Made by a program: the position numbers and the translations under genes. The notes under the pieces are model-generated. The model was not told the DNA's origin and searched no databases. It saw only the letters and a program-made list of their open reading frames with translations. 64,000 bases of DNA from YA12-FULL-51-18 sp041665305 (GTDB taxonomy: Bacteria > Elusimicrobiota > Elusimicrobia > Elusimicrobiales > UBA9959), in assembly GCA_041665305.1 (NCBI GenBank), contig JBAYJD010000009.1, positions 7,198-71,197 of the forward strand, read 5' to 3'. Shown piece by piece: positions 31,928-40,431 of this stretch (position 1 is the first letter of the stretch; each line of letters starts with the position of its first letter).

Positions 31928-33547
31928 ATGACCGACTGGACGCGCAGGCGGAGCTTCGCCATTATTTCCCATCCCGACGCCGGTAAGACCACGCTTACCG
32001 AGAAGATGCTGCTTTATGGCGGAGCCCTCCATTTGGCCGGCTCGGTCACGGCCCGCAAGAACCAGCGCTCCACTGCCTCGGACTGGCTGGAGATGGAAAA
32101 AAAGCGCGGCATTTCCATAAGCTCCACCGTTCTCCAGTTCGACTGCGCAGGATACCGGGTGAATCTGCTGGATACCCCCGGTCACCGCGATTTTTCCGAA
32201 GACACTTACCGGGTCCTGACCGCCGTGGACGCCGTTATTATGGTCATTGACGCCGGCAAAGGCATAGAGAGCCAGACCCGCAAACTTTTTGAGGTTTGCC
32301 GCCAGCGTGGGATCCCAATTTTTACATTCATGAACAAGCTCGACCGTCCCACAAGGGAGCCTTTGGAACTTATGGACGAGCTGGAGGAAATTCTGGACCT
32401 GCGCCCCTTCGCGATGAACTGGCCGATCGGCACAGGAGTGGATTTTAAGGGCGTTTACGACCGCAGGACCCGGCAGGCGCATTTGTTCGAGCATACTCCC
32501 GGCGGAGCGTACCGGGCCCCGGAAGAGGTCGGGGATCGCTCGGCCGCGGCCATCCGAGAACGGTTGAGCGCGCCGGTCCTGTCGCAGTTCCTGGAGGAAG
32601 TAGAGATGCTGGACTCGGTCGGGACGGTTTTTGACCGCGACGCGGTGCTGGCCGGCGTTGCTACCCCCGTTTTTTTCGGCAGCGCGTCCAATAATTTCGG
32701 AGTCCAACTGCTGCTTGACGGGTTTCTTTCTCTCGCGCCTGCCCCCGCGGCCCATCGTTGCGAGAAGGGCAGTATCCGGCCGGATAACCCCGCTTTTTCG
32801 GGTTTTATTTTTAAGATCCAGGGGAACATGGACCCTAAACACCGCGACCATGTGGCTTTTCTGCGCGTCTGTTCCGGAAAATTTGCCAGGGATATGTCGG
32901 TGACCCATCAGCGGACCAAACGGCGTGTGCGCCTTTCCAATTCCCACAAGTTGTTCGGGCAGGAGCGCGAGATCATGAACGAGGCCTGGCCGGGAGACAT
33001 AATCGGGCTGATCGGTCATCCGGATTTTCTTATAGGAGACACCCTGTCCGAGGATCCGGCCATCACCTACAATGAGATCCCCCGGTTTCCGCCCGAATGT
33101 TTTTCCCTGCTCCATAACCCGACGCCGGCGCAGTATAAATCCTTCCGCAAAGGCCTGGACCAGATCCTGACCGAGGGGATAGTGCAGCGATTCTGGCTCT
33201 CGGACGACCCCAACCAGTCGCCGCTGCTGGCCGCGGTGGGGCCGCTTCAATTCGAGGTCGCTCAATACCGGCTTAAAGGCGAATACGGCGCCGAGTCCCG
33301 TCTTGAGCCGCTCCCCTGGACGCATGTCCGGTGGCCGGAGTCCAAAGATCCGGCGCGGGAAGTCCGCGGGCTTTCTTTGCCCATCGGCGCGCGCTGGGGG
33401 CACGACGATGCCCAAAACCCGGTCATCTTTTTCCAGGACGCCTGGGCGCCCAATTATTTATGCCAGCAGAATCCGCACATTCTCCTCAACGACTTCGCTC
33501 CCCGCGACCGGGATAAAGCCCGGGCTTTCTCCCGTCCGGGCAAATAA
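31928..33547 (+). CDS. prfC: Peptide chain release factor 3
   Basis: 539 residues. A translational GTPase that recycles RF1/RF2 after termination. G1 SHPDAGKTTLTEKML, switch I RGISISSTVLQFD, G3 LLDTPGHRDFSEDTYR, G4 FMNKLDRPTREP; the EF-Tu-like domain II and the C-terminal domain (GPLQFEVAQYRLKGEYGAE) follow as in RF3 rather than EF-G. I chose ATG 31928 because RF3 proteins start a few residues before the RSFAIISHPDAG block; a GTG at 31904 is in frame. There is no clear ribosome site. Confidence 0.95.
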   Translation: MTDWTRRRSFAIISHPDAGKTTLTEKMLLYGGALHLAGSVTARKNQRSTASDWLEMEKKRGISISSTVLQFDCAGYRVNLLDTPGHRDFSEDTYRVLTAVDAVIMVIDAGKGIESQTRKLFEVCRQRGIPIFTFMNKLDRPTREPLELMDELEEILDLRPFAMNWPIGTGVDFKGVYDRRTRQAHLFEHTPGGAYRAPEEVGDRSAAAIRERLSAPVLSQFLEEVEMLDSVGTVFDRDAVLAGVATPVFFGSASNNFGVQLLLDGFLSLAPAPAAHRCEKGSIRPDNPAFSGFIFKIQGNMDPKHRDHVAFLRVCSGKFARDMSVTHQRTKRRVRLSNSHKLFGQEREIMNEAWPGDIIGLIGHPDFLIGDTLSEDPAITYNEIPRFPPECFSLLHNPTPAQYKSFRKGLDQILTEGIVQRFWLSDDPNQSPLLAAVGPLQFEVAQYRLKGEYGAESRLEPLPWTHVRWPESKDPAREVRGLSLPIGARWGHDDAQNPVIFFQDAWAPNYLCQQNPHILLNDFAPRDRDKARAFSRPGK

Positions 33548-33611
33548 ACAACCCCCTATTTTATTTTAACCAAAGCTTCCGCTCGACTTGCTACAATATT
33601 GCCGGGGCAGC

Positions 33612-34583
33612 ATGAGAAACAGGACTCTTTTAATTACTTGCCTGCTGATCGCTTCGATCGCCGCTATAGCGGCGCTTGCGGTTTTTCGCCGTTCCACCGC
33701 AGTGGCTCCGGCCGGAGCGCGCAGGCTTAAAGTGGTGGCAACTATCTTCCCTCTTTATGATATGGCCCGTTTTATCGGCGGCGGCAAGGCCGAGGTCTCG
33801 CTGCTTCTGCCGCCGGGAGTGGAGGCTCATTCGTTCGAACCCAAGCCGGGCGATATGGCGCGGATAAGCGAAGCTGATATTTTTATCTATACCGGAAAAT
33901 TCATGGAGCCGTGGGCGGAGGACCTTATCAAAGGCGTCGCCGCCGGAGGCTTGCTGGCGGTCGATGCCGGGCGGGGGATAAAACTTATGCGTGAGCCCGG
34001 CCAGGAACGGGGGAAATCGGAGGCCGCGCCGGACCCGCATATCTGGCTGGATTTTGATAACGCCAAAGCGATGGCCGGGAATATCGCGGCGGCTTTCGAG
34101 GCCAAGGACCCCGCCGGCAGGGAAGCTTACCGCCGGGCCTATGCTGCTTACGAAAGGGGGCTGTCCGCGCTCGACGCCGCTTATGCATCCGGACTTTCCG
34201 CGTGCCGGACCAGGGAAATAATTTACGGCGGACATTACGCCTTCGGTTATCCGGCCCGCCGCTACGGCCTCAAATATCTGGCGGCCCAGGGCCTCTCGCC
34301 GGATTCCGAGCCCACGGCCAGGGACCTTGCCGCCCTGGTGGAGCAGGTGAAAAAAGACGGGGTAAAATTTATTTTTTACGAGGAGCTGGCAAGCCCCAGG
34401 ATAGCCGGAACGGTCGCGTCCGAGACCGGAGCCGAAATGCTGCCTTTGAGCGCCGCGCATAACCTCACCAGGGAACAGCTCTCGCGCGGGGTTTCTTTCT
34501 TTGATATACTTCAGAGCGATCTGGAAAGTTTAAAGACTGGCCTTGAGTGCCGCAGGTTACGGATCGACCAGGGTAAACCATGA
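33612..34583 (+). CDS. znuA: Zinc/manganese ABC transporter substrate-binding protein
   Basis: 323 residues. N-terminal membrane or lipoprotein-like anchor (LLITCLLIASIAAIAALAVF). Cluster A-1 family: VVATIFPLYDMARFIGGGKAEV, then metal ligand histidines in EAHSFEPKPGD, DPHIWLDFDNAK and GGHYAFGYPA, and an acidic ligand region FIFYEELASP. The His-rich loop of true ZnuA is missing, so Mn or Fe cannot be excluded. The start at 33612 overlaps nothing; the ATPase gene begins four bases before this gene ends (ATGA). Confidence 0.9.
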   Translation: MRNRTLLITCLLIASIAAIAALAVFRRSTAVAPAGARRLKVVATIFPLYDMARFIGGGKAEVSLLLPPGVEAHSFEPKPGDMARISEADIFIYTGKFMEPWAEDLIKGVAAGGLLAVDAGRGIKLMREPGQERGKSEAAPDPHIWLDFDNAKAMAGNIAAAFEAKDPAGREAYRRAYAAYERGLSALDAAYASGLSACRTREIIYGGHYAFGYPARRYGLKYLAAQGLSPDSEPTARDLAALVEQVKKDGVKFIFYEELASPRIAGTVASETGAEMLPLSAAHNLTREQLSRGVSFFDILQSDLESLKTGLECRRLRIDQGKP

Positions 34584-35329
34584 CCACGATCTTATCGGTA
34601 AAAAACATGTCCTTAAGATATGACGCCGAGGAAGTCCTGCGCGATGTCAGCTTTACCGTCCAGAAGGGGGATTATATCGGTCTGGCCGGACCAAACGGCG
34701 CGGGCAAGACCACGCTTATAAAAGCGATCCTGGGTCTGACCGATAAATATACGGGCGCGGTCGAATTGTTCGGCCGTGAGATGCGCGGTTTTGATTCCTG
34801 GGACCGCGTCGGTTATCTGCCGCAGAGGGTGAATGCTTTCAATCCCCTGTTCCCGGCCACGGTCAAGGAAGTCGTCGGCCTCGGACTGCTCTCAAAAAAG
34901 CGGTTTCCAAAGCGTTTCACCAAGGACGACGCGGCCAGGATCCGGGAAGCCCTGGAACTTATGGGCATAGCGGACCTTGGAGAGAAACTGGTGGGAGAAC
35001 TCTCAGGCGGACAGCAGCAGCGCGTCTTTCTGGCCAGGGCGCTGGCCCCCGACCCGGAACTGCTCATCCTGGATGAGCCCAGTACGGCGCTGGATCCGAT
35101 TTCCCGCGAAGGGTTCTACGACATTATAAAAAAACTGAACGAACAAAAAGGCATTACCAGCATCCTTATAACGCATGATACGGCGCAGATAGGGCGTTAC
35201 GCCAACAAGCTCCTGTATCTGGATAAAGAGATAATTTTTTACGGACCTTTTTCGGATTTCTGCCGGTCGCAGGAAATGACCGGCTATTTCGGCACTTATT
35301 CTCAGCACCTTATATGCCATCAGCATTGA
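34580..35329 (+). CDS. znuC: Metal ABC transporter ATP-binding protein
   Basis: 249 residues. Walker A GPNGAGKTTLIKAILG, Q-loop YLPQRVNAF, signature LSGGQQQRVFLARAL, Walker B LLILDEPSTALD, H-loop ITHDTAQI. It energises uptake with the membrane protein encoded just downstream. It ends in SQHLICHQH, a histidine-containing tail seen in several zinc importers. Overlaps znuA by four bases. Confidence 0.93.
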   Translation: MTTILSVKNMSLRYDAEEVLRDVSFTVQKGDYIGLAGPNGAGKTTLIKAILGLTDKYTGAVELFGREMRGFDSWDRVGYLPQRVNAFNPLFPATVKEVVGLGLLSKKRFPKRFTKDDAARIREALELMGIADLGEKLVGELSGGQQQRVFLARALAPDPELLILDEPSTALDPISREGFYDIIKKLNEQKGITSILITHDTAQIGRYANKLLYLDKEIIFYGPFSDFCRSQEMTGYFGTYSQHLICHQH

Positions 35330-35359
35330 TCCGCAAATTGCGGCGCAATTTTGCGGATC
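35328..35359 (+). promoter_or_regulatory. Hairpin between ATPase and permease genes
   Basis: GATCCGCAAATTGC / GCAATTTTGCGGATC, 14 pairs with one bulge, starting at the ATPase stop codon. No T-tract follows, so it may protect mRNA or set the stoichiometry of the two proteins rather than terminate. Confidence 0.6.
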
Positions 35360-35369
35360 GATCCAAAAG

Positions 35370-36209
35370 ATGGGCAAAGGACGCCGGGTAATGGGAACGA
35401 TGTTTCATTTCTTAAGTTACGGGTTCATCCAGCGGGCTTATTTGGCCGGCGCCTTTATCGGCGCGCTGTGCGCCATGCTGGGGTTGTTTTTGGTGCTGCG
35501 CAAACTGTCTCTTATCGGCGACGGCTTGTCCCATGTCAGTTTCGGAGCTATCGCCCTGGGGCTCTTTTTCGGTTTTTATCCCTTTTATGTCGCCATCCCC
35601 GTGGCGCTTATAGCTTCTTACTTTATTTTAAAACTTACCGAAAAGGCTAAAATGTACGGCGATGCCGCCATAGGCATAGTTTCCTCGGTCGGCATAGCCG
35701 GCGGAGTCATCCTGGCCGGACTTTCAAGAGGGTTCAATGTCGATCTGTTCAGCTATCTTTTCGGCAATATTCTGGCGATAAGCGTGCGCGAGGTATACCT
35801 GTCCATAGGACTGTCCCTGGCCGTCCTGCTTGTGATAGTGTTCTTTTATAACGACCTGTTCTCGGCCACCTTCGACCAGGAATACGCCAGGCTTACCGGG
35901 GTAAGGACCGCCCGCATCAACCTGCTTCTGGCCTCGCTTACCGCCGTAACGGTCGTTTTGGCGATCAAAGTGGTCGGCATTATGCTGGTCTCGGCCCTTC
36001 TTATCCTGCCGGCCGTCACCGCGCTGCAGCTTGCCAAAGGTTTCAAGGCCGCCATGTTCATCTCCGTCCTGACGGCCGTTATTTCGGTGTTTATCGGTAT
36101 AACGGTATCTTTTTTTATGGACCTGCCCGCCGGCGCCACGATCGTCCTGTGCAATGTGATGTTTTTCTCCGCCGCCCTGCTGTTCAAGAACCTGAAAGGT
36201 TATAAATAA
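35370..36209 (+). CDS. znuB: Metal ABC transporter permease
   Basis: 279 residues from ATG 35370; an ATG at 35391 with AAAGGA upstream is equally plausible and begins nearer to the conserved FLSYGFIQRAYLAG. Eight hydrophobic helices typical of ABC-3 permeases, with LFLVLRKLSLIGDGLSHVSFGAIALG near the start (in part: LSLIGDGLSHVSFGAIALG) and KVVGIMLVSALLILPAVTA late in the protein, both family signatures. Inner membrane. Third gene of the operon; ends 5 bases before a terminator. Confidence 0.92.
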   Translation: MGKGRRVMGTMFHFLSYGFIQRAYLAGAFIGALCAMLGLFLVLRKLSLIGDGLSHVSFGAIALGLFFGFYPFYVAIPVALIASYFILKLTEKAKMYGDAAIGIVSSVGIAGGVILAGLSRGFNVDLFSYLFGNILAISVREVYLSIGLSLAVLLVIVFFYNDLFSATFDQEYARLTGVRTARINLLLASLTAVTVVLAIKVVGIMLVSALLILPAVTALQLAKGFKAAMFISVLTAVISVFIGITVSFFMDLPAGATIVLCNVMFFSAALLFKNLKGYK

Positions 36210-36214
36210 AAATA

Positions 36215-36245
36215 CCGGACCTTTTTCGTGGAGAAAAAGGTCCGG
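36215..36245 (-). terminator. Terminator between znuB and tRNA-Ser(GGA)
   Basis: CCGGACCTTTTTC and GAAAAAGGTCCGG with a five-base loop. On the minus strand TATTTTTATTT follows, giving an intrinsic terminator for the tRNA; its first three bases overlap the tRNA 3' end. On the plus strand it also follows znuB. Confidence 0.85.
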
Positions 36246-36330
36246 AGAGGAAGGGATTCGAACCCTTGAAACCCTTTGGGGATTTACAGACTTTCCAGGT
36301 CTGCGCCTTCAACCACTCGGCCACCTCTCC
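36243..36330 (-). tRNA. tRNA-Ser(GGA)
   Basis: 88 bases, CCA not encoded. Acceptor GGAGAGG/CCTCTCC, anticodon loop CTGGAAA giving GGA, long variable arm (AAATCCCCAAAGGGTTT), T arm AGGGTTCGAATCCCT. Confidence 0.95.
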
Positions 36331-36331
36331 A

Positions 36332-36378
36332 TCTCTGTCGCACCCCGCGCTGAATGCGCGGGGCGGATTGCCGCCGGG
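36332..36378 (-). repeat. Pre-tRNA leader hairpin element, copy 2
   Basis: CCCCGCGC/GCGCGGGG hairpin with a five-base loop, then TGCGACAGAGA directly 5' of tRNA-Ser(GGA). The stem differs from copies 1 and 4 but pairs fully. Confidence 0.85.
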
Positions 36379-36578
36379 CTTTGATAAGGTGGCGCCCGGT
36401 GCTCCACAAGGGGGGCTCTCGGCACCCCTTCCCGGGGATTTGCCACAGGGGACACCGCATTGCGGTTTCCCCTACCCCCCGTTACATCGTCGCTTGCTCC
36501 CTGCGCTTCGCTTGGTCGCCGCGCTGAACCCCTCGAAGCGGAAATCTCTTCACTAAAAAGGAACCAGTCCTTCTCCAC
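36379..36578. other. 200-base spacer between leader copies
   Basis: GC-rich, with several local hairpins (for example GGGGACACCGCATTGCGGTTTCCCC). The open frame over it has no ribosome site and no recognisable protein; I see no gene here. Confidence 0.6.
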
Positions 36579-36643
36579 CTGTCGCACCCCGTGCTGAATG
36601 CGCGGGGCGGATTGCTGCCGGACCTCTAATGGAAGTCGGTCCG
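36579..36643 (-). repeat. Orphan copy of the pre-tRNA leader element
   Basis: Same order (GGACC...GGTCC, CGCCCC hairpin, GGGGTGCGACAG) but no tRNA follows; instead AGGTGGAGAAGGACTGG. The hairpin has one G-U pair. It may mark a lost tRNA gene. Confidence 0.8.
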
Positions 36644-36673
36644 ATGCGTTATATCATCCTGGCTTACACGATA

Positions 36674-36707
36674 TTTTTTGAAAAAGGCGCCGGCCTTTTT
36701 CAAAAAA
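36674..36707 (-). terminator. Terminator of tRNA-Tyr
   Basis: TTTTTTGAAAAAGGC / GCCTTTTTCAAAAAA with loop GCCG, five bases 3' of the tRNA. Confidence 0.85.
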
Positions 36708-36711
36708 TATA

Positions 36712-36795
36712 TGGTTGGGGAAGGATTCGAACCTTCGTAGGACATAGTCCGCTGGTTTTACAGACCAGTGCATTTGACCGCTCTGCCACCCAACC
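36712..36795 (-). tRNA. tRNA-Tyr(GTA)
   Basis: 84 bases, class II. Acceptor GGTTGGG/CCCAACC, discriminator A, anticodon loop CTGTAAA giving GTA, long variable arm, T arm AGGTTCGAATCCT. CCA not encoded. Confidence 0.95.
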
Positions 36796-36844
36796 TCTGT
36801 CGCACCCCGATCGCACTGCAAAGCGATCGGGGCGAATAACGCCG
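36796..36844 (-). repeat. Pre-tRNA leader hairpin element, copy 4
   Basis: CCCCGATCGC, loop TTTGCAGT, GCGATCGGGG, then TGCGACAGA directly before tRNA-Tyr. Compared with copy 1 the stem has an A-T to G-C compensatory change. Confidence 0.85.
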
Positions 36845-36981
36845 AGCTTAATATCGAATAGTATAGCAAAAAAATAAATCCCGGGCACTTTTACCGGAAT
36901 AAAAACAGCTATTCCTCATCCGAATAGCGCGTGATTGCCGGGAAATTCCCTCCGACTCAGGCATCGGGTCCGTAAAAGTTG

Positions 36982-37075
36982 TATAATCTACTAAGGAGTA
37001 TTAATAAAACTTATATTTATTTGCCTCACGGAAAAAAGGAGCTTGAGCGAGAAAAGGATTTTTTCGCTCAACTCC
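36982..37075 (+). promoter_or_regulatory. hypC leader: -10 element and hairpin
   Basis: TATAAT at 36982-36987 and a long leader with a hairpin at 37038-37075 (GGAG-TTGAGCGA-AAAA paired to TTTT-TCGCTCAA-CTCC with small bulges). The hairpin ends 15 bases before the hypC ATG and could regulate translation; it resembles the hairpin at 27287. Confidence 0.5.
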
Positions 37076-37089
37076 GGACTGGAGAATGT

Positions 37090-37323
37090 ATGTGCATCGC
37101 CGTGCCGGGAAAAATCTTATCTATAGAAAAAAATACCGCCGAAGTTAACTTCAGCGGCGTCGGGAGAAAAGTGGCCCTTGATCTTGTGCCCGGCGCCCGG
37201 ACGGGGGATTATGTGCTTGTCCACGCGGGGTTCGCCATACAAGTGCTGGAGGAAGCCGAAGCGGAAGAGACGCTTAAACTTTTTGAGGAGATCTACAGCC
37301 GTGAAGACCTTAAAAGGTTCTAA
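37090..37323 (+). CDS. hypC: Hydrogenase maturation chaperone HypC
   Basis: 77 residues. Starts MCIAVPGKILSI, with the essential Cys2 exposed after Met removal, and has the KVALDLVPGARTGDYVLVHAGFAIQ block. HypC carries the Fe(CN)2CO unit with HypD and delivers it to the large subunit of [NiFe] hydrogenase. The ATG at 37090 has GGAGAATGT before it. It overlaps hypD. Confidence 0.95.
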   Translation: MCIAVPGKILSIEKNTAEVNFSGVGRKVALDLVPGARTGDYVLVHAGFAIQVLEEAEAEETLKLFEEIYSREDLKRF

Positions 37324-38431
37324 CCGCTTTAATTCCCCGCTCTGGCGCGATAAGGATCTGGCGGCTTCGGCGCTGAAGGAGATGGCGCGCCTTACCGCCC
37401 TGGCCGTAGCTCGGACGGGCAGGGCCGCGGCCCTCATGGAAGTCTGCGGTTCCCATACCATGGCCATAGCGGCCAGCGGCATGCGGCGGCTTTTCCCCGA
37501 GGGACTTAAGATGCTTTCCGGTCCCGGCTGCCCCGTCTGCGTCACGGCCCAGGGGGATATAGATCTGATCTTGGAACTGGCCGCCGCGCCTGGCGTGACC
37601 ATCGCGACCTTCGGCGATATGCTCAAGGTCAGGGGCTCAAACGGCCTGGACCTGCATTCGCTCCGGGAAAGGGGGGCGAGCGTGAGCGTGGTCTACTCTC
37701 CCCTGGACGCCGTAGAACTGGCCCGGCAAGAGCCGGGACGGCAGGTGGTTTTCGTGGGAGTGGGCTTTGAGACCACGGCGCCGGTGATAGCGGGCGCCGT
37801 GATGCGCGCCAAGGCCGAAAAGGTCCGGAACTTTTCCGTGATACCGCTTTTTAAACTGGTCCCTCCCGCGCTGGAGCTCCTGCTGAAGGATCCCGGCCAT
37901 AATATTTCCGGGTTCATGCTGCCGGGGCATGTCAGCGCGATCATAGGGCTCGCGCCTTACAGGTTCGTGGCGGAGAAATACTCCGTGCCGTGCGTGGTCA
38001 CCGGCTTTGAACCGCTGGATATCCTTACCGGCATAAACATGCTGCTGAGGCAGATCGTTTCCGGCGGGCCTGCGGTGGAGGACGAGTATTCCAGGGCCGT
38101 CAAAGCCGAAGGAAATCTCCGGGCGCAGGAGCTCATGAGGGAAGTTTTCGCCGTTACCGGCGCCCGCTGGCGTTCCATCGGCCTTATCAAAAGGTCGGGA
38201 CTCGGCTTCAGCGCGGCTTTTTCGGAGTTCGACTCCGTGAAACGGTTTAAATTGTCTTATCGCGCCGCGCCGGAGCCGAAAGGCTGCATCTGCGGCCCGA
38301 TCCTTCTGGGCAAGGCCGTCCCGGCGGATTGTAAACTGTTCGGCCGCGCCTGCACTCCGGCCAACGCCGTGGGCCCGTGCATGGTCTCTTCGGAAGGCGC
38401 GTGCGCGGCCTGGTTCAAGTACGGAGGATAA
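37301..38431 (+). CDS. hypD: Hydrogenase maturation protein HypD
   Basis: 376 residues from a GTG at 37301 inside the end of hypC, with GAGGAG ten bases upstream. HypD is the iron-sulfur scaffold where CN and CO ligands are put on iron. Motifs: MEVCGSHTMAIAASGM, LSGPGCPVCVT, GFETTAPV, LPGHVSAIIG and a C-terminal cysteine cluster (PKGCICGPILLGKAVPADC, GRACTPANAVGPCMVSSEGAC in part) for the [4Fe-4S] site. The frame is open upstream but that would be a shadow of hypC. Confidence 0.95.
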   Translation: MKTLKGSNRFNSPLWRDKDLAASALKEMARLTALAVARTGRAAALMEVCGSHTMAIAASGMRRLFPEGLKMLSGPGCPVCVTAQGDIDLILELAAAPGVTIATFGDMLKVRGSNGLDLHSLRERGASVSVVYSPLDAVELARQEPGRQVVFVGVGFETTAPVIAGAVMRAKAEKVRNFSVIPLFKLVPPALELLLKDPGHNISGFMLPGHVSAIIGLAPYRFVAEKYSVPCVVTGFEPLDILTGINMLLRQIVSGGPAVEDEYSRAVKAEGNLRAQELMREVFAVTGARWRSIGLIKRSGLGFSAAFSEFDSVKRFKLSYRAAPEPKGCICGPILLGKAVPADCKLFGRACTPANAVGPCMVSSEGACAAWFKYGG

Positions 38432-39342
38432 TGAACATCGAAACTTTAAAGGTTTTCAGGGACCTGGTAGATACCGGGAGCTTTTCAAAGACCGCGGAGC
38501 TTAATTATATCTCCCAGTCCGCCGTCAGCCAGCAGGTGAAAAAACTGGAACTCGTCCTCAAGTGCAGGCTGTTCAGCAGGCTGGCCAACAAGATCCTTCT
38601 CACGCCCTGCGGCGAGAAGTTCTACGAAACCTCCAAAAAAATAGTGCTTCTTTACGAGAACTCGATGGTTTCCATCAAGCAGCTCGCGGCTTCCAAAACG
38701 ACCGAGGAAATTAAGATCTCCACCATTTACAGCGCGGGGGTCTACCTGCTGCAGGGTTATATCCGCAAATTCATGGCCGCCCATCCCAACACCAAGGTCA
38801 GCGTCGAATACAGGCGGTTTTCGCAGATCCAGGGCGACATAGTTTCCGGCCGAGCCGATTTCGGCATTATGGCCTGCCCTTACCGCAAGCTGCAGGGCAT
38901 CACCATGCTTCCGATCGGGGACGACGAGATGGTGTTGCTTACCGCCATGTCCGACAAGCTGGCGCGCAAACGCCAGGTGGGCGTGCGCGAGGTCGACGGG
39001 CTCGACTTCATCTTCTTCGACAAGGTTTTCCCGTCCAGGAAATACGTGGATGATTTCTTCAAAAAACACTCCGTTAAGGTGAATATCAAGATGGAACTGG
39101 ATAACATCGAAACCATCAAGACCGCGGTCTCCTCAGGAGTGGGGCTTTCCATCCTGCCTCTGTCCTCGGTGCGGGAGGAGGAGCGGGAAACCAAGATGCA
39201 TATAGCGCGGTTTACCGACGCCGAGGTCTCAAGACCCCTGTATCTTATCTACAACAAGTCGCGCAAACTGCCCGCTTCGGCCAAAGCCTTCCTGGAAATA
39301 CTCCAGAAACATCCGGCGCCGGCTGCGGCCGCCGGGGCTTGA
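38431..39342 (+). CDS. LysR-family transcriptional regulator
   Basis: 303 residues. N-terminal winged helix MNIETLKVFRDLVDTGSFSKTAELNYISQSAVSQQVKKLE (in part: ISQSAVSQQVKKLE), then a substrate-binding domain of two lobes (KISTIYSAGVYLLQGYIRKF, SRADFGIMACPYR, GVGLSILPLSSV). The effector is unknown. Its ATG overlaps the hypD stop (TAATG) and hypE starts 14 bases after it, so it is inside the hyp operon and may control hydrogenase genes in response to a small molecule. Confidence 0.93.
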   Translation: MNIETLKVFRDLVDTGSFSKTAELNYISQSAVSQQVKKLELVLKCRLFSRLANKILLTPCGEKFYETSKKIVLLYENSMVSIKQLAASKTTEEIKISTIYSAGVYLLQGYIRKFMAAHPNTKVSVEYRRFSQIQGDIVSGRADFGIMACPYRKLQGITMLPIGDDEMVLLTAMSDKLARKRQVGVREVDGLDFIFFDKVFPSRKYVDDFFKKHSVKVNIKMELDNIETIKTAVSSGVGLSILPLSSVREEERETKMHIARFTDAEVSRPLYLIYNKSRKLPASAKAFLEILQKHPAPAAAAGA

Positions 39343-39355
39343 AAAAGGATCTTCC

Positions 39356-40369
39356 ATGATGATAGAAAAAACTGTAAAGCTCGGCCACGGCAGCGGCGGA
39401 CGCATGACGCACGAGCTTATCGAGCGTCTGTTCCTCAAAGCTTTTTTTAATCCCGCCCTGGCGCCCCTTGAGGATTCCGCCGAGGTCCGGGCGGGAAAAG
39501 AACGCCTCGCGTTCACCACCGATTCATATGTGGTGGACCCGCTCAGCTTCCCCGGAGCGGACATCGGCCGCCTTGCCGTCTGCGGGACCGTGAACGATCT
39601 GGCGGTAAAAGGGGCGAAACCTCTGGCCCTCTCGGCTGCTTTTATCATAGAGGAGGGATTCTCCGTCGCCCTGCTGGAAGACCTGGCAGGCTCCATGAAA
39701 AAAGCCGCCCGCGAAGCCGGCGTCCTTATCGTGACCGGGGATACGAAGGTGGTTGAAAAAGGCAAAGCCGACAAGCTTTTTATCAATACCTCCGGAGTGG
39801 GAATCATTCCCGCTGGGCGCAGGCTTTCTTCCGCTTCCATACGGCCCGGGGATGCCGTTATCCTGAGCGGCCGTCTGGCCGACCACGGAGTGGCCGTCAT
39901 GAACGCCCGCAACCGCCTTGGGTTTTCCGGCGATATTAAAAGCGACGCCGCGCCCCTGAACGCCATGATAGGCCGGGCTCTCAGGGCTTCCGAGAGGATC
40001 AGGGCCATCCGCGATCTTACCCGGGGGGGGCTTGGCACCGTTTTGAACGAGGCCGCCGGGGCCTGCCGCGCCTCGATAGAAATAGACGAAACGGCGGTCC
40101 CGGTAAAACCCGCCGTGGAGAACGCCTGCCGTCTGCTGGGTCTCGATCCGCTCTATGTCGCTAATGAAGGTAAGGCCGTTTTTTTTGCGGCGGCGCCGGA
40201 CGCGGAGAAGATAGTCGCGGCCTTGCGCGCCGGCGATTACGGACGCGAAGCCTGCGTTATAGGGCGGGTCGTGAAGGATTCCAAGCCCCAGGTGCGCCTT
40301 AACACCGCCATCGGGGGGACCCGCCTTGTTATGATGCTGGAAGGCGAACAGCTGCCGAGGATCTGTTAA
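39356..40369 (+). CDS. hypE: Hydrogenase maturation protein HypE
   Basis: 337 residues. It dehydrates the thiocarboxamide on its own C-terminal cysteine to a thiocyanate, using ATP, to give the cyanide ligand. N-terminal LGHGSGGRMTHELIERLF, AIRDLTRGGLGTVLNEAA and the C-terminal PRIC with the acceptor cysteine as last residue are intact. AAAGGA site upstream. Works with HypF. Confidence 0.95.
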   Translation: MMIEKTVKLGHGSGGRMTHELIERLFLKAFFNPALAPLEDSAEVRAGKERLAFTTDSYVVDPLSFPGADIGRLAVCGTVNDLAVKGAKPLALSAAFIIEEGFSVALLEDLAGSMKKAAREAGVLIVTGDTKVVEKGKADKLFINTSGVGIIPAGRRLSSASIRPGDAVILSGRLADHGVAVMNARNRLGFSGDIKSDAAPLNAMIGRALRASERIRAIRDLTRGGLGTVLNEAAGACRASIEIDETAVPVKPAVENACRLLGLDPLYVANEGKAVFFAAAPDAEKIVAALRAGDYGREACVIGRVVKDSKPQVRLNTAIGGTRLVMMLEGEQLPRIC

Positions 40370-40431
40370 CCTGGGGCCTGCTATTCAATACGGTTTTCAT
40401 TTAGAGGATCGTGGGATAAAAACATCGAATA

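Noticed and set aside
31697..33415. 572-codon minus-strand frame
   Set aside because: Antisense to prfC and the end of the metzincin gene; composition is typical of shadow frames.
36309..36587. Minus-strand frame over the tRNA-Ser(GGA) 5' end and spacer
   Set aside because: Overlaps a tRNA and its leader; peptide is Arg/Ser/Pro-rich low-complexity.
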